NCBI GenBank assembly: GCA_943735955.1
Contig: OX030960.1
Location: forward strand, 9,017,788 to 9,081,787
Direction: 5' to 3'
From: Piscicola geometra
Lineage: Eukaryota > Annelida > Clitellata > Hirudinida > Piscicolidae
Length of the DNA: 64,000 nucleotides
A program made the position numbers and the translations under genes. The stretch's first letter is position 1. The number at the start of each line of letters is the position of its first letter. The notes beneath the pieces were generated by a model, which saw only the letters and a program-made list of their open reading frames with translations, was not told the DNA's origin and ran no database searches. Shown here piece after piece: positions 1 to 14,800 of this stretch.

Positions 1-1743
1 GGAGCTGCCCACAGATGCAGGAAATGCCTCGTCATACATCAAACTCTTCAGACATTTAGATCCAGAGATTTTTGTGTGGTTGTATGGACGTTTTTGCGTT
101 CTTATTTGTTGGTATCGATTATGGAGAGAATGTGGAGTATGGACAAGAAGGCAATCGGAGGAGTTGCACAAGTGGAAAGATAATGCATTTGAGTGCAATC
201 TTTTATACGGCTTTAGGCTTCAAAAATTCTAACATTTTATTTAGATAATAATACTTTTTGTTTAAACATAAAAAAAAATCTGCCTTAAAATATTTCCAAG
301 AGCTCTAATGCAGCTATTCGAACACGTGTTCGAACGGAGTTGACGTTTCGATTTTTCAACTTTATTTTTTTTTTAAATTCTAATAAAAAAAACTTTTCAA
401 ATTTCAAAGAAACATAATTTAAAAGTAGTTAACCTTAACTATAATATAATATTAAATTTCTAAAAACTGGAAAATCTCTAATGACTAAAATTCTTTACAA
501 ATGAGTTTTCCAAATTAAATTATAGGAAAAACTTTTCAATTTTTTTCAAATATTTAATTCTTAACGAAAAGTTTTGATGTTTAGAGCGGTCTGTATTAAA
601 CTTTAATTTGAAGGTTGATTATAGATTCTCTCTTAACTTTAAAATTGCAATAATTTTCACTAATGGCTTTCACACCAATTAAAAATTTTCAAAAGTCGCA
701 AAAAACTAAAGTTTTGACATTTTCTCATTTTAAAAGTTGCTTGAGCAATAACCAGTTCAGTGTAGACTCTACATAGTAAAGTTGAAGTGAGAAAGCTGCC
801 TTTGTTGCTTAAACGCGGCTCAAGTCAGCAGGGGGGGCATTAACTTTCACGGTAAGACCAGCCTTCTTATGAACCTTTTTCACGTGTGTTTTTTGTATGT
901 TTGTGTTTTTTGTTTGTTTTCCATGTGTTTATGTGTTTTCTTCCACATTAATGTGTGTGTGGCTTTTTTTCTATGGATATTTCATATGTTCCAACGGATA
1001 AACCAACCAAAATTTACAAATTAGTTCAAACAATTCTTTAATTTTGTGAAATGGAAGAGTCAAAGCATCGCACCACCGCAACTTCATTCCGTCGACACAA
1101 TGACATCATGATTGCACACAAAAACGACAACAAATTTACTAAATCCAATCTGCTTTTGTTCGGGCCCCAATAAATTTTACACTAATCCGTTCAATCGTTT
1201 TATTTGGCAGTGTTCTCGACATATTTTTTGCTTTTGTAACTTCATTTAAGATGTTTTTTGAAATTTTAAATCCTAAGTTTTTCAGAAATGTTTAGCTTTG
1301 TTTTTTAACTGAAATTACTTCCTAGGTTTTTGCCTGTCTCGAATACACGCAATGCTTTCAAATGAAAAATAATTATATTCTCAACAGTCCTTCCTTTCAG
1401 AGGTTCTTGGAACTTCTTAAGGAAGTTATTTTTATGCAAACCATCCTTAACGGTCATAATTTTTAAACATTTAATTCTCATCATTTAAGTATCTGAATAT
1501 TTATAAATATTTATTTTGACTTTAAAAATACTTTTCGTTTATGTCCGTGATAGAATTTTTATTTTATTGAAACTGCATTTAAATATGTAAGGAAAGACGC
1601 TGTAGTCCTGGATTGACTTGTGGGTGTGGTATATCACATATATATGGAATGTTATTTGTATTTTTGGTCTATGGAATGTGGTTCTTGTTTTTGGTCTATA
1701 AAATGTGTTTTTTCAAGAGTGAATGGGATGTGCTTTGGGGTGT

Positions 1744-1833
1744 ATGGGATGTGCTTTGTGGGTATGGTGTATGGGATGTGCTTTGTGGGTATGGTGTATG
1801 GAATGTGTTTTGTGGGTATGGTGTATGGATGTG
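1744..1833. repeat. 27-bp minisatellite, three copies
   Basis: Three consecutive 27-base units start at 1,744, 1,771 and 1,798, each containing TGTGGGTATGGTGT. The first two differ very little and the third has a few substitutions. A partial fourth unit follows. Because 27 is a multiple of three, the array reads through as open frames in two phases; these are not evidence of a gene. Confidence 0.85.
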
Positions 1834-4800
1834 TTGTCGAGGAGCGTGCATCGTTAAGGTGCGATTACGATTCGCTGAAGCGGACGCGAGATTTAGAAGG
1901 GCAGATGAGAGAGCGGATAAATTAGACGCACCCCGTGCAGCTTAAGCAACACTAATGCCTCGTCATGCTCGCCCGCCCAGACCGGAAATAGAAGAATCAC
2001 CTGACCGGAAATGCTTTAAGACTTGGCGAAAAACCACGAGTTTTCTTGGTTAATTTGTTGTTTTGGAGTTTTGTACAAACATTCTGACATTGAAAAGATG
2101 TGCTTTTCGCAAGAAAATCCACTGAAATTTGAGAAATTATTTCAAGAGTTTGAAAGCACCAAGAGTACGTGTCATTTCTCGAAGATGTTCATTGACATCT
2201 CTCAAAATGTCGCCAAACAAGGCGTCTGCAACGAACTTTGTTTTGCTCGTTCAACACGTCTAGCGGACGTGGTTGTGCAGCTTTAGAATTCTTAAATTTC
2301 AAAAAGTAGATTTTTAGAAACCATAAAAGGAGTTTTCGAAGAAAAAAAAAGTTGGGCGGTCATTATAATTTGATTAGCAATGCAAAAGCATGAAAAGATA
2401 ATTACAGTGCTTTTTGAAAGTATAAAAGGGACTTTAGGTCGATTTAAATGCAGTTTTAAATGTTTTCATTTTATTATTTTTTTCAAAAATAATAAGACTA
2501 CTAGAGGAATTTGTGTGTTTATGTTGGCATAACATTCTGCAATGATTAAATCAAAAATTCCGAATGGTCATAAAAGCAAAAGCAAGAGAATCGTAAAAAT
2601 TATTTTCTTCCGAAACATAATTATTACAGGCCTAATTTATTTTATTGCTTTAATAATTAATTTTCCGATATTAATAATCTTTTTATAATCCCATAAAATC
2701 TTCTTGCTTTTTTCACTTTCGAAAATTGCACCTGGACATAGACATAACTATTTGAACATTTTAAAAATATTGTGTTTTAAATTTAATTAAACCTATTTAT
2801 AATTTGAAATTACACTTTTCATTGTCAATAACTCATATAAAAAGCACTAACGACTTGCAGACAGTCGCATAAAAGCAGAGAAAGTCACAAAAGCTCAAAG
2901 TAAATAGCCCATCTATATACCGAAACACAAGCGTATTAGTCTTTATAGCTGTATTTCTCATTATTGGTTCTATATTTTTTTCCATTACTTTCACATATAG
3001 TTCAGGTGTGGTGCTTTAATAGAACTGAGACACGCAGCACCTCATCTTCTTTCCATAGAGCCTCTTCTTGGTCCTTCATCACCTTCCTTCATCACCTTCC
3101 ATCATCATCATCATCATCACCTTCCATCATCATCATCATCCTCACATCTTCCCAACTCTGCCCCCTTCTTATCTGAAAGACCCAACCGCAATAAATCTTA
3201 AGGCCCTAGCGCACTCTCAACACCCGCCGTATTCTTCTACTTTTATATGCATTTTTAAACCGCAGCCTTTTTCAATGCACTTACCTCTTTTTTTCTGCTT
3301 TACGATGGTCACTCTCTTCTCAGACTTTCTCAAACTTTGCGAACAACTCCAATTTTCCATTTTTTACTATCTTCAAGTTTTTCTCATGCGGCCTTTGCTC
3401 TGCCAGACGACCATCAATCATGCAGACATTCAATTCCGAAGCACTTTCCTTTTTCATGCTGATGACTTCGCGTTTGACACAGAAAACACTTTTTAAAAAT
3501 TTAAATTTTCTTTTTTAACATTTTTAAAAAGTTCTTATTTCACTTTATATGTTAACTTTTTTCTAATGCGCTTTCTTTGATGATTTATAGATATAGATTA
3601 AAAAGTACGATACATCAAGCATTACAAATCAATATAAATTTCGTTTTTAAACACGAACACATAACTTCATTCATCTGCTTCAAAACGACTCTAACACTTT
3701 TTTTTGGCATCTAGAAAGGCACCTACGTGTGACGAAGTGACCATCGATCAAAGTTAAATTGAACGTTCTTCACCGCTTATTGCTGATTCCTGCATGCTTT
3801 CCATTGCTCGCAAGTCGTTTGAGTTTCTGGAGGCTCAGCTTCTTTGAGTTTGAATTGACGATTTGCTCAAAAAGACTTCTCAGTTTTGTTTTAATAAGTA
3901 AACTATTTTTTTAAAAGTTCGTATCTCAGCTGAATTGCTATTGTTTAAAGTGTAAAATAAATAAGTCATTAACAACTTTTCTGTTTGTTTCTGTGCAGAA
4001 AATAGTTCAGAAAGGTTTTTAATTCTTGAGTTTTTATTGAGTTTGGCTGATGAATTATTAACTTGCAAGCTCTGAGACAGCAGCATGGGATGAATAAACA
4101 ATGCCGAATTAGCTGAATGGATTTTCTTAAGTCTTCGAGAAGACTTTCTGAATATTTTACGCAAAGAAATGTTTACTTTATCGATATATTTTAAATTAAA
4201 ATTGCAAATGTATTCCTTAAAAAGTTTTTAAACAACGTTTCCATAACTTATGCACATGAATGATGTCTGTCTGCCAGCAAAAAGAAGAATAGCCAATGAA
4301 GTTAAAAACGTTAATAAAAATTCTTTTAACATTTCTAAGAATTTCTTTTGAATCTTCAAAAAAACGTTGTTCAGACTAGCACACATAAAAAGTAAAGTAA
4401 AATATAAAACAAATTGTTAAAGTAAAAAAACTTTTTCACTCGATATTTTTCAAGCCGTGAAATGGAAAGAGAAGATGGGTTCGAGGGAGTAAGAGAAGGG
4501 AACACGCCAAGAGACGGCTGTTGTTGACGTGGCGCAAGAAGCTTCCGAAAGTTGAACAAATGTACGTTTGACGACTCGAAAAGCGTCTGCAAATAGTTTG
4601 ATACAGTTGTCCTTCTGAGAACTCAAGGAGCACTTGAGTTTTTTGTGAGAAAACTTGGAAATGGTTGAAGTTTTTAGAGTGTTTCAAGCTGGGTGGCCTA
4701 AATCTCGCTTTGGTTTTATGGCTTTCACGCTGAGATGCTGTTTTAAGGGGGTTTGGATGAAGAAGAGAACGGGTTTAGCGCTGTTGTAAGTTCATTTAGC

Positions 4801-6554
4801 CAATTCAAATGGACGTTCGGACATAAAACCACGTGAGATTATTTATAGAAATACAAAAACAAAAAACTGTTTTACTAACGATAGATAAATATAAATTATT
4901 ATTTTTCTATACATTAATAAATTATTAATACAAAAACAAATTTTTTTTACTAACGATAGAAAAATAAAAATGATTATCTTTTAGATTTTAAAATAATTGT
5001 TTAAAAAAATGTATAACGAAAAGATTTTGTGAGTAGAAAAATTTAATGATTAAAATGACGTGGATAATGAGGAGATGTGAGGGTTGTTTCGTTGTAATGT
5101 ACAGTGAATTAATGAGGTATGCTGAAGATTCGGAGCCTAAAACATTCCTACAAGTTAACATTTTAAAACTTTCATAATCCTAATTTATTCTATGACATTT
5201 TTTTTTTGCAAAAGGCTTCGAGTTTTTTATCAAGAGACTTATATCATACTTTATGAATATTTTTTTCTTTTCTATTTTCCCAATCACCCTGTTCCATCAC
5301 GTCTTTATTAGTAGTTATAGTTGTTTCGTTCTGGCATTACTTTATGACCCAGCAGTTTTTATGACTGCAATTTGTATCCATACGTGTTCCACAAGGGCGG
5401 CAATAATGAAAAATGTCATTAGCTTTGAATACCCCGGTCAGATGTCGTTTTACAGTTTTTTTTCTGCTGAAAAAGCCATTGTTTTATTTTTGAAATAAAT
5501 AACAATGTGAACTTGGTTTTTGAAAATATAATTTTTTCTTATTTATTCCTAAAGGTTCAAAAGTTTTTTCATTTATCATTTTTTAAAATATATGTTTCCC
5601 TTTCAGCTCACCAGTTAACCTTCATTGTTGAACATTCTATTAAGTTATTATTTAGTCACTCAATAGATAAAACATCATTATTATCACAATTTATCAGATC
5701 TTACAATATGTAACTTTCAAGAAAAACAATCAATTGCCATCATTATGAGTATTATCCCCCTCATAATTTCAGTTGTCTTCTCCATTAGCGAGTTAATTTG
5801 ATAAGTGAACACACAAACTACTTAATTAGTTTCATCCATTACTTACCTGCTGGTACAAACAGCATCATCACCAGCAGCCGCAGCAGCAGCATTGTCGTCG
5901 CCATCTCCATCATCAAATCTCCAAGTGCTTCCAAACCATTTGGAGAAGGTTCTAACCAACTAGATGAGAAGGATTTAAACAACTGAGATCAAACTTTAAA
6001 ATTCATGTAAAAACTCAATTAGATGTCTTCTGAATGAATCAGAATTAACATGAAGTACGTGCATATCAGCCATAGAGTGAGGCTGTAGTCTTGAAGGATG
6101 TCCATATTTGCCTACAATAAGAGAAAATGTGTCTGCTTAAGGATGCTGCCAGATGAACTTTCTATGACTCTTTGGGTATTTGTATCTTCAGGGTTTGGAC
6201 GAAGATTGGAAAATTATTTAAATTTTCTTTCGTTATTTTTCTTGGTTGAATTTTCCAAGTTGAATGGAGAGGTGCAGATTTGTTTTCGTTGAAACTTTCA
6301 AAATTAAATTATTTTCAAGTTACATCCTAATTCGTGGATTTTTTCTTTAAATTGAATAAAAATTTATTTTCTTGAAAGTTGAAAAGGATTTAATGGATGA
6401 CTCACAATTAGACTCAAACATCAGAAGTGTTTTTCATTAAGCGAGCAACACCGGGGCTCTTGGACACGCAAAAGCCTCATCGCAACACACATTTCCATCT
6501 CAATTATTCGCTCACCTCGTATATATATATGCACAGAAAGTAGCTTGTATGTAT

Positions 6555-6612
6555 ATCTGGGTGTGTGTGCGTGCGTGTGGGTGTGTGTGCGTGCGTGTGG
6601 GTGTGTGTGTGG
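6555..6612. repeat. Imperfect GT-rich microsatellite
   Basis: Alternating GTGTGTGCGTGCGTGTGG blocks, two near-identical copies followed by a (GT)n tail. It is simple-sequence DNA with no coding meaning. Confidence 0.8.
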
Positions 6613-8711
6613 TCTTATAGACTGCACGTTGGAGCATCTGTGGCTTGATCACTTGTGCACGTGGTCCGTCTGAATGCAAGTTGTTGGAGAAGTTGCCTTC
6701 ATGAGAGGTTCACTAAAGACTCGTGCCATCTTGAAACACATCTATCCAGGGAAAACCGCTAAAACACGCTGTTTCCATTGGTTACTTCAAAGAGGCTTGG
6801 AGCACTGTGTAATTTCGTTAGCGAAGTAATCAACAAAGCTCTGTCCTGCGGTGAGTCGGCCACCGAGGCGTCGACTCGAAAGAACCCTAAAAGCACCATC
6901 AACGCGCTCCTTCGGGCTCCGGCGCCCAATCATCTTGATCATTTTGATTACTATTGAAGAAGAGCAAATGGAAACAAAGAAAGCTTTTGAAGATTGGAAA
7001 AGAAATAAAAATTTACAAAACAAAAGCTGTTCGCCGTTATCGAAGTTTAAAGGCACAAAGGTTCTAAGTGCCCACAGGACACCCCTAAAAGTAATGCCAT
7101 CGTTCTGGAAGCAGCACAAAAATACTTTTCCATTTCCAAACTTTCATTATTTAACAAATATATTTTAATTTTTTTTATATAAAACTTTTTTTCATGAATT
7201 GGGTTTTTACAATTTGAAAATACAGATTGAGAAAAAACTCGAAAAAAATGCTAGCACTCATAGAATTATAACAAGTAAAGAAAAAGAATAGTATCAACGA
7301 CTGTAGCTAATGCCGGGCAATCCGTTAAAGAAGCTATCAATTGAGCACTATTCAATCAACTTGCTGATGTGACGGAGATGGAAAAGAAGGTAAAGTAACG
7401 CTTTTCTAATAGATGAGACATTTCCGCACAGTGATTGTTTCCCTAAAAAGATTTTGCTTGCAAATATTATTTTTAAAATATTTTCCACAATTATCAGCAC
7501 AGAAAACAAATATATACTCTTAGGCTGACAATAAAGTGGTTATGACGAGGAGGCTCAGCGAGGAGGGGAGGGAATGCATAATGGGCGATTTCTTCTTCTA
7601 TCAAGTTATGCACAAGCCGTAGTCTCTAAAGCGCTTCCTAGTATGCATTTGAATGCGAAGGAGGTTTTGTCAAAGTTTTCACAATATTTTTCTTATTTAT
7701 TATTTTTAATCTTTTAGGATTTTGTGTAATTTACTATACAATGTTTTCTCTTCTTGCATTTAAAACCAGCATCAAAGTAATTTTCGGCTTTTAGATTTTA
7801 ATATTAATTCAAGGTAGTGAGTTATGGCGAGAAAAGTCTCGTAAAATTTTTAAACTTTAAATATTAAAAAGAAAAGTTTAAACAAGGAACCTTATTAAAT
7901 ATTTAAGCAAAAGACAGAGAAAAAGATGTGAATGGAAATATAAATCAAAAAGTTCTTGAATACGCACACGGAGCAGACTACCAGCAGAATTTATTGACTG
8001 AAAACAAAGTGAGGAAAGCCTTAAAAACTTTTTAGTTCTTTACAAATTTAAAAAGTGTGAAAACTTACACATAAAAATACCGTAAAATAGTTTAAACCCG
8101 TTTATGTCCTGTCTTTGGTTTATAAAAATTTGTAGACTCGTCACTCTCGATGATGAATGAAGTCAAGTCGAGAAGGCATATCTAAATATTCTGAAAAAGC
8201 CTTAACGCTTCACAAATTGCTTTTTTATAGTTTCCAAACGCTTCGTAAATTCTCCTTCAAGTAGTCAAAAAGTAAACTTAAAACTCATTTTGGCTTTGTT
8301 GATTATTCCCGATGTGGCATTGAACAAATGATGACCATCAGGAGCTTGAGAAGTCGGGGTAGAGTTCGATTCGCCAATCACTTAACTGGAAAAGTTTCTA
8401 CGAATGCACAAATTGACACAAACTGCATGCATTTGGAAAACTTGACAAATAAATTTAACGAGTTAGAAAAAAATAGGTTATTTATCACCATGGCTGTGTC
8501 TGTGTTTCCAGTGAAAATTCATGCAAAAAAACATTGTACTAGAAAGTTTGTTCGAGATGGATTGTGCAGTGTGGTGTTCATTAAGGAGGAGGAAAATTCA
8601 ATTGCTGACAGGCCTTCAAATTACATGAGAGTTACGTTGGCATTAGTGACAACGCAAGCTGTCAGCCTCACTCTAAGTCCCTCTACGTGAGAGAGACACA
8701 CACATGAAAGA

Positions 8712-8730
8712 AGGATGGATGGATGGATGG

Positions 8731-8766
<36 letters not shown>

Positions 8767-8890
8767 ATGAATGGATGGATGGATGGATGGATGGATGGAT
8801 GGATGGATGGATGGATGGATGGATGGATGGATGGATGGATGGATGGATGGATGGATGGATGGATGGATGGATGGATGGATGGATGGATGG
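8712..8890. repeat. (GGAT)n microsatellite, about 180 bp
   Basis: Roughly 45 tandem copies of GGAT with only two interruptions (a GGAC and a GAAT unit near the left end). Every frame on both strands is open across it, giving MDGW-type or HPSI-type repeat translations that should not be annotated as proteins. Confidence 0.97.
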
Positions 8891-8892
8891 TT

Positions 8893-11800
8893 GTTTTGGT
8901 GGAGGATGAAATGGTTGATGTTAAATAATAAAAGATAAAACATTAATTTTTTCAAAGATGCTTCTATTTCTCATTTAAAGAAAAAACTGGGAAAAAAACT
9001 TCCATGAGGTTTTAAAGCGATTCACTACAAACAAACACAAAAGAAAAAACAAAAAGAAAAATGTTTCGGAAAAAAGAAATAATTAATGAGATTATCTATG
9101 TTGCTGAACGGAGCTCGAAGTGATAGTAAAAGAAATAGAATTAGGCCTAATGACTCAAGGCCATTAAAGTAACTTTTCTTTTATTAGCCCCTAACTTGTT
9201 CTCCTAAATTTAATATTCTTCGGGAATCCCTCACATTTGCTCGCATGTGTGGGCGCTGAATTTAAGGTTAGAAAAGCAGTTTGAATAAATAAACTATATT
9301 AAAAAAATAAATTATATCGAATTAAATATATTAAAGTAAACAAATTTTGAATAATCCTAATGAAAATATCATAAAAAGGCAATGAATTGAAAAAAGATAA
9401 GTGCAAAAAAATAAAAATAATGAAGTTTTATAATAAAGAGTGTCATGTTACATTGTTCCGCGCATTTACTCGCCCAAGAAAACGAATCGATGTGATTCGT
9501 CAGCGCTGGTTCTTACGTGAGAAACGAATGTGGAGACTGTGTCGGCCAGAGTGATCAATCGTTGGCGGATAACTTGAACTTCATTCTGTGGCGGTGTTCT
9601 CTAAGGTTTTCATGCTTCTGTGTGTCTGCGGGCATTTGTTGGTTTCTTGTGGCTTTTGTCTTTTGGGCTGCTCTCTTCTCTGAAAAATAGAAAAATTCAA
9701 ATTTTATTGGGTGCTTTGTTTATTGAGTTTTGTAAAAACTTGTAGGTATGAAAGCCAAATAAAAAATTAAATTACAAAAAATTAATAGATAAAACAAAGA
9801 TATAAAAATAAAAATTATTTGATCATAAAATAAGTAAGAAATCCAAAGTCTACCAGTCCCAACACAAAAGCCTCATCGACTCACTTTTTGTAAAAGTAGC
9901 AAAGATTCTTCTAGCGCGAAGTTGTTCTTTTAAGTCTCGAGAGGAAGACATCAACATCACCATCATTACTGGATGTTTTATTATTATTTTTTAAATAGTT
10001 TTTTAAAATCAAAATAATATATATATTTTTTCTTCAAAAATTTACAGGAAATTGTGCAATTAATAAAATAAATTAGCTTTTTTTTCAAATTTCTGTTCAA
10101 AAAAACTATTCTTTTGTCAAAATAAAATGAATTGTAACCAAATTTATATATGAAAAAGTCTGAAAGAAAATTAAAAAGTCAAAAATGGTAAGATAATGAA
10201 AAGAAAGACGCGACAAAAGTCATTAGTTTTAGCAAATAAATTATTTATTTATTCGCCAAAAATTAAATGGATTTCCATTTGAAATGGATGTCTTAATGTT
10301 GGCAGTGAAGATGATTGTGTGGAGGTGTACTATGGAAAAACTGCTGAATTTTTTGTTTTGTTTAAATCGATTAATGAAAGAATGCCTAAGTGAGAACATT
10401 GAAAGAAAGTGTACATTTCTACAAAAAACATTGAGTTTTACTAAATAAAAAAGTTTGAATATTTTATGATCGAATTTTTGGATTTTTCAAGAAAAAAATT
10501 GGAACACTTAAAAAAACTTTTAACTATTTTATTAACTATTTTTAAATTTTTTAAAAACTGTTGACGGGCAGAAAATGTTACAAAAAAATTATTTTCTAAA
10601 ATAATGACGGGATCATTAAAGCAATATTTTGAACTCTTTCTTCCCATACCACCAACCACCCCTTTCCTACAACCTCTTCTGGGAAATTAGCGTGTTCTTT
10701 TTATTCTGATTATTTTACTCATATTTATTTTTTCATTGTAAAAAATTTGTTTTAACTAATCCTCGATGAAGTACTTCGCTTCAATACTAAATTGGAAAAG
10801 TTATTAAAATTTTGTTCAATTGACAAGAAGATATGAAATTATTAATATATATTCGATTTTGACTGATAATTAAATATATAATTATATATAAAAAATATTT
10901 AAAGTTTTCAAATTTAATTAAGAATTTCTCATTTTAATCATATTCGTTATCAATCGAAAGCTTCAAACACTTCCACTTTGAAGATAAATTTTGAAGCTCT
11001 ATTGCAAAAGTCAAATTCAATCCAAGTAACGAAATCAAAACTGTCAATTCTAATAAAACTACTTTGGGTGTGTTGCTAAAACCTCACAGAAACCACAAGA
11101 ACTGAATCACCATTGGAATCCCATCGACCCCAGCAACTGTATAACAACTCCACTCACAATATCAACCTCAACAACCAAAAGCTTTGAAAACAAATTTACA
11201 AAAAACCACAACGGCATATTTCGCAAAAGGCAAGCTTATGCAAATAATTCGAACAGTCTTTTCAAAGCGTGGTCAACTTCCCGGCAGTGGCATATGGAGA
11301 TTTTAGAGGGACATTCATGGAGAAGATAAATCAATGAATTCGTGCCTTACTCTTATGCCTTCTTGTTTACTGCCAGTCTTTTATTCTTTCTCTTGCTTCT
11401 GTCAAACTTTTTCCACATAACTTTTTAATTTCCGTTTTGAATTGATTTTCGTTGGATTTCATCTTTATTTCTAAATTTGGTTTCGTTAAATTTACTTTCA
11501 AAACCTCCGCTTTATCAATCATTTGAGCATGCATTCATTATCCGCTACATTTCACTCCATCACTCCATCATTCCATCATTTCAATGTTTTGGAACGCTGT
11601 ATCAGTCTGACGCTATACAGCTCCTCCATCAATTATCCATCCTTCGTTTGCCATTACTTCTATTACGCAGTCGCCTTACTCGTCGATATTTCTAAATTGT
11701 ATTTAGAAAATTTAGCGAAAATATCTGAAACCAATGATCGAGTTTGCGAAAAGTGATAATCTAAAAGTAGCAAATGGTATTTTGTTCATTTTTCCGATAA

Positions 11801-14800
11801 TAATTTATTTTCCGGTGGTTGTAAAACAATGATGAATGTTTCGAAGGCCTACTGATTCATGTCGGAGCAGGGCCTCAAGAAAGCTTAAAACTTTCAAATT
11901 TTATAGTAAAGTTATAGTTAGATTATTTTACATTTATAGATTGGAGAATTTCAAAGTTTCTTCAATTGGGTATTTCAAGAAGCCTTCTCTCGATCAACTC
12001 CAAATAAAGGTAGATGCATTATGCTATTGACTATGTGGACAAAGATTAAGTGTAAACGTATTTATGAAACGATAAAGTTTAAAATATTCATCAGAAATAT
12101 TATCGTATTTTACTGTAGCGGATTTGAGCCTCAAAAACCAACAAGTCGGTGAAGAATCAAGTTTCGAAATTTCCATAAGCCTCAGTGCTTCAACTCCCAG
12201 ACTTTTTTATAAATCTGTAAAAATCACAAAATTAAAGTTTTACTGGAAAAACATTTGAATAGCTTGAAAGATCTCTTTTATGTGAATAGATTATTTATTC
12301 GGCTTCTCATTTTGTTATTCGCGTGAGTTGACACAGATCGGCATGCTTCTTTTGTGCGATTTCATTTTCACAAATAAACTTCAAATTTCTTTATAAACCA
12401 GAAAAATCAATCAGTAGGTTTTCAGTGTTTGCTCATTTTTAACTATTCTTTTTACTCAATGAAACTATTTTTGTATGGTTGAATAATTCGTTCACTCAAC
12501 GAAAAAATTTACAATTTTTCTAAAATCACAATCAACACTTTTTTTCAGAAATGTTAAAATTAGATTTTCCGTCACGTTAATTTTTCAAAAAAATCTTTTG
12601 ATTCAATATTCTCAAAGAAAATTTTTATTTTGAATAAAACATCACTCAATTAATAAAAACTATTGAAATATTTTGAGTTAGGGCGTTGATAACTGCAAAA
12701 GGTATTGAGAATTTTTTCATAAATTTCTCAGGCTTATGCAGCAAATTTTAATATCAAATTCATTATAAGATGGTCAGAGGTGTCTTGTGCAAATGAATAT
12801 TTGTATACAACTCTGAAGTGATCAAACAAGCAAAGCACACATACACGCACACACCTTCGCAAAACACGTCCAAAAAACACTGACACACACAGGCCTTCAG
12901 ACATTTTCTCAGACGCAAATTCTGGAAAAGGCATCAACATCTAATTCAAGTAATGCATTCGGTTGACGACAGACTTGCAAATGGCAGTGCAGCCAATTTC
13001 TTGAAAGTGCCACGTAACAATACGGCAATGCGCTCAAGTTTGCAAACACAAAATAACTTTGATTGCATCATATGGCACAGTAACAGAAAACTGGGCGGTG
13101 TGTTTTTTGCTGGTTTGTAAATAGTCATTCATTAAGTTTTTGGCGTAGAATTTTTCTTTTAAAATGCTATACTGGTTGTGATACGGAAACAAGAGGTATA
13201 GTGAGAAATGTTCTAAAGACTTGAATTATTCATTTCGAAATGGACTTTTGACAAGACAGCTATTAAAAGCAAATAATGCTAATTCGGAAAACATAAAAAT
13301 AGCTCAAAATTCGATTTTCCAAATTCGGAATTTTATGCGAATGAAATAACATTAGGTGTTCTGAGTGAGTGAAGGACGGATCAAGGCCTAACATTTGATC
13401 CTTTTTCCTGGAACAAACCTTCGAATTATATTTGATGTTTTTAACCTGATTTGGAGACCTGAGTTAATTTTTCAGTCTTTTTATCAGTTTTTTCATAGCG
13501 GATCCTTGCTCTGCTGCGAAATATGACTTTATTATGCCCTAGCGCATGTTAACTTGGATTGAAATTTAAATCAAGTCGCTAATATTGATTAAAACAATAG
13601 TTTAAAAAACTTATGAATTTTCAAAAGTACTATTTATTTGATTTATTTATTTAAAATTCTTTACAATTCGTACGATAAGAATCTAAATGGTATAAATAAG
13701 GCTGCCAGCTCGTAAGGCAGAGGATAATTGCATTAAAAATGCTAAGTTTTATGCATATTTTATAGCTTCAGTTTGAGGCATGAAATTCTTCGAACTTTTT
13801 TCATAATTTGTTGAACGCGTTAAAAGTTCTTTTCCTAGATAAAGTATGAGCCGTAAGGGACATTCTGAGTCCATTAGCCCCCTTTACTACTTTCTGAATG
13901 GATTTCAACAATCAGTCGCCAGGTGGCAGGAGTTTGTGCTCGAAGAGTGAGAGAGGAAAATCTTCAGGTAACCAACGAAAGGGCTGAGTGTGAGAAAAAG
14001 CATATGTAGAAACAGTGGTCAATGCTGATTTAGTATTAAAAAAACACAGACTATACAGTAAGCTCATGAATAAAATTCAATAAAAAATATTTTACAGATT
14101 TCATGTAGGAGTTGGAGGAAAAAAGAATATTTTATAAAGTAAGTCTGCATTAGAAATGAATGACACATGCTTGAACTTGCGAGTGGGAGAAATTAAATGA
14201 GCAAGTATGTCAGTCGAAGTAACTGAATCAGAAAGCTCAGTGATCTAATCAGTTTAACCGGGAAATTTGATTTTTCGTCGGCCTACATAATCACTGCTGC
14301 CTTGATACTACGTGAAGTGATGCGGACCCTGAAGGGAATTCTGGTGAACAGCTGCCGATGCATGTTGTGGACTTTGCTGCAGCTTGCGGCATTTAAACTT
14401 ATTTCATTAAATATTCATTCATTTGATGAAATAAATTGCTTTATGGATCATTTAAAGTTACTTAACGCATTTTTATGACTGAATTGATTGGCTCATTAAA
14501 GGGGAATGGGCCACTGAACGGTCAAGGATTAGCTTTATTAAGCTTAAAATCGGATTTGTTCCATCAGGTTTGAACGCTTTTTAGCCTTCCTTTTTCTGAA
14601 GAGAACCATTAATTAAACCCATGAGTTTCTTTTTCTTACAGATTTTGTTTTAGTGTGTCTAAGTGTGCTTCAGTATTTGTCTTTTTTTTACTCTCTAGAT
14701 TTTTTATTTGTTTTTTCGTTTAAACGTATATTTGCCTTAAAAAAGTATAAAATCGTATTTAGATTACAACTCTTAGATCAGACGCAAAGCACACCTATAA

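Larger units (their letters stand above)
1..8699. other. AT-rich region without a recognisable gene
   Basis: No open frame here resembles a known protein family, and no chain of exons with matching splice phases could be assembled. The short open frames have the composition of AT-rich noncoding DNA. A slightly GC-richer patch at 6,840-6,950 is open on both strands, but I could not connect it to other exons. The stretch may be intergenic or part of a large intron. Tandem repeats inside it are listed separately. Confidence 0.6.

Noticed and set aside
8350..8385. GAGTTCGATTCGCC resembles a tRNA T-arm
   Set aside because: No matching A-box or acceptor stem was found upstream, so a tRNA gene is not supported.
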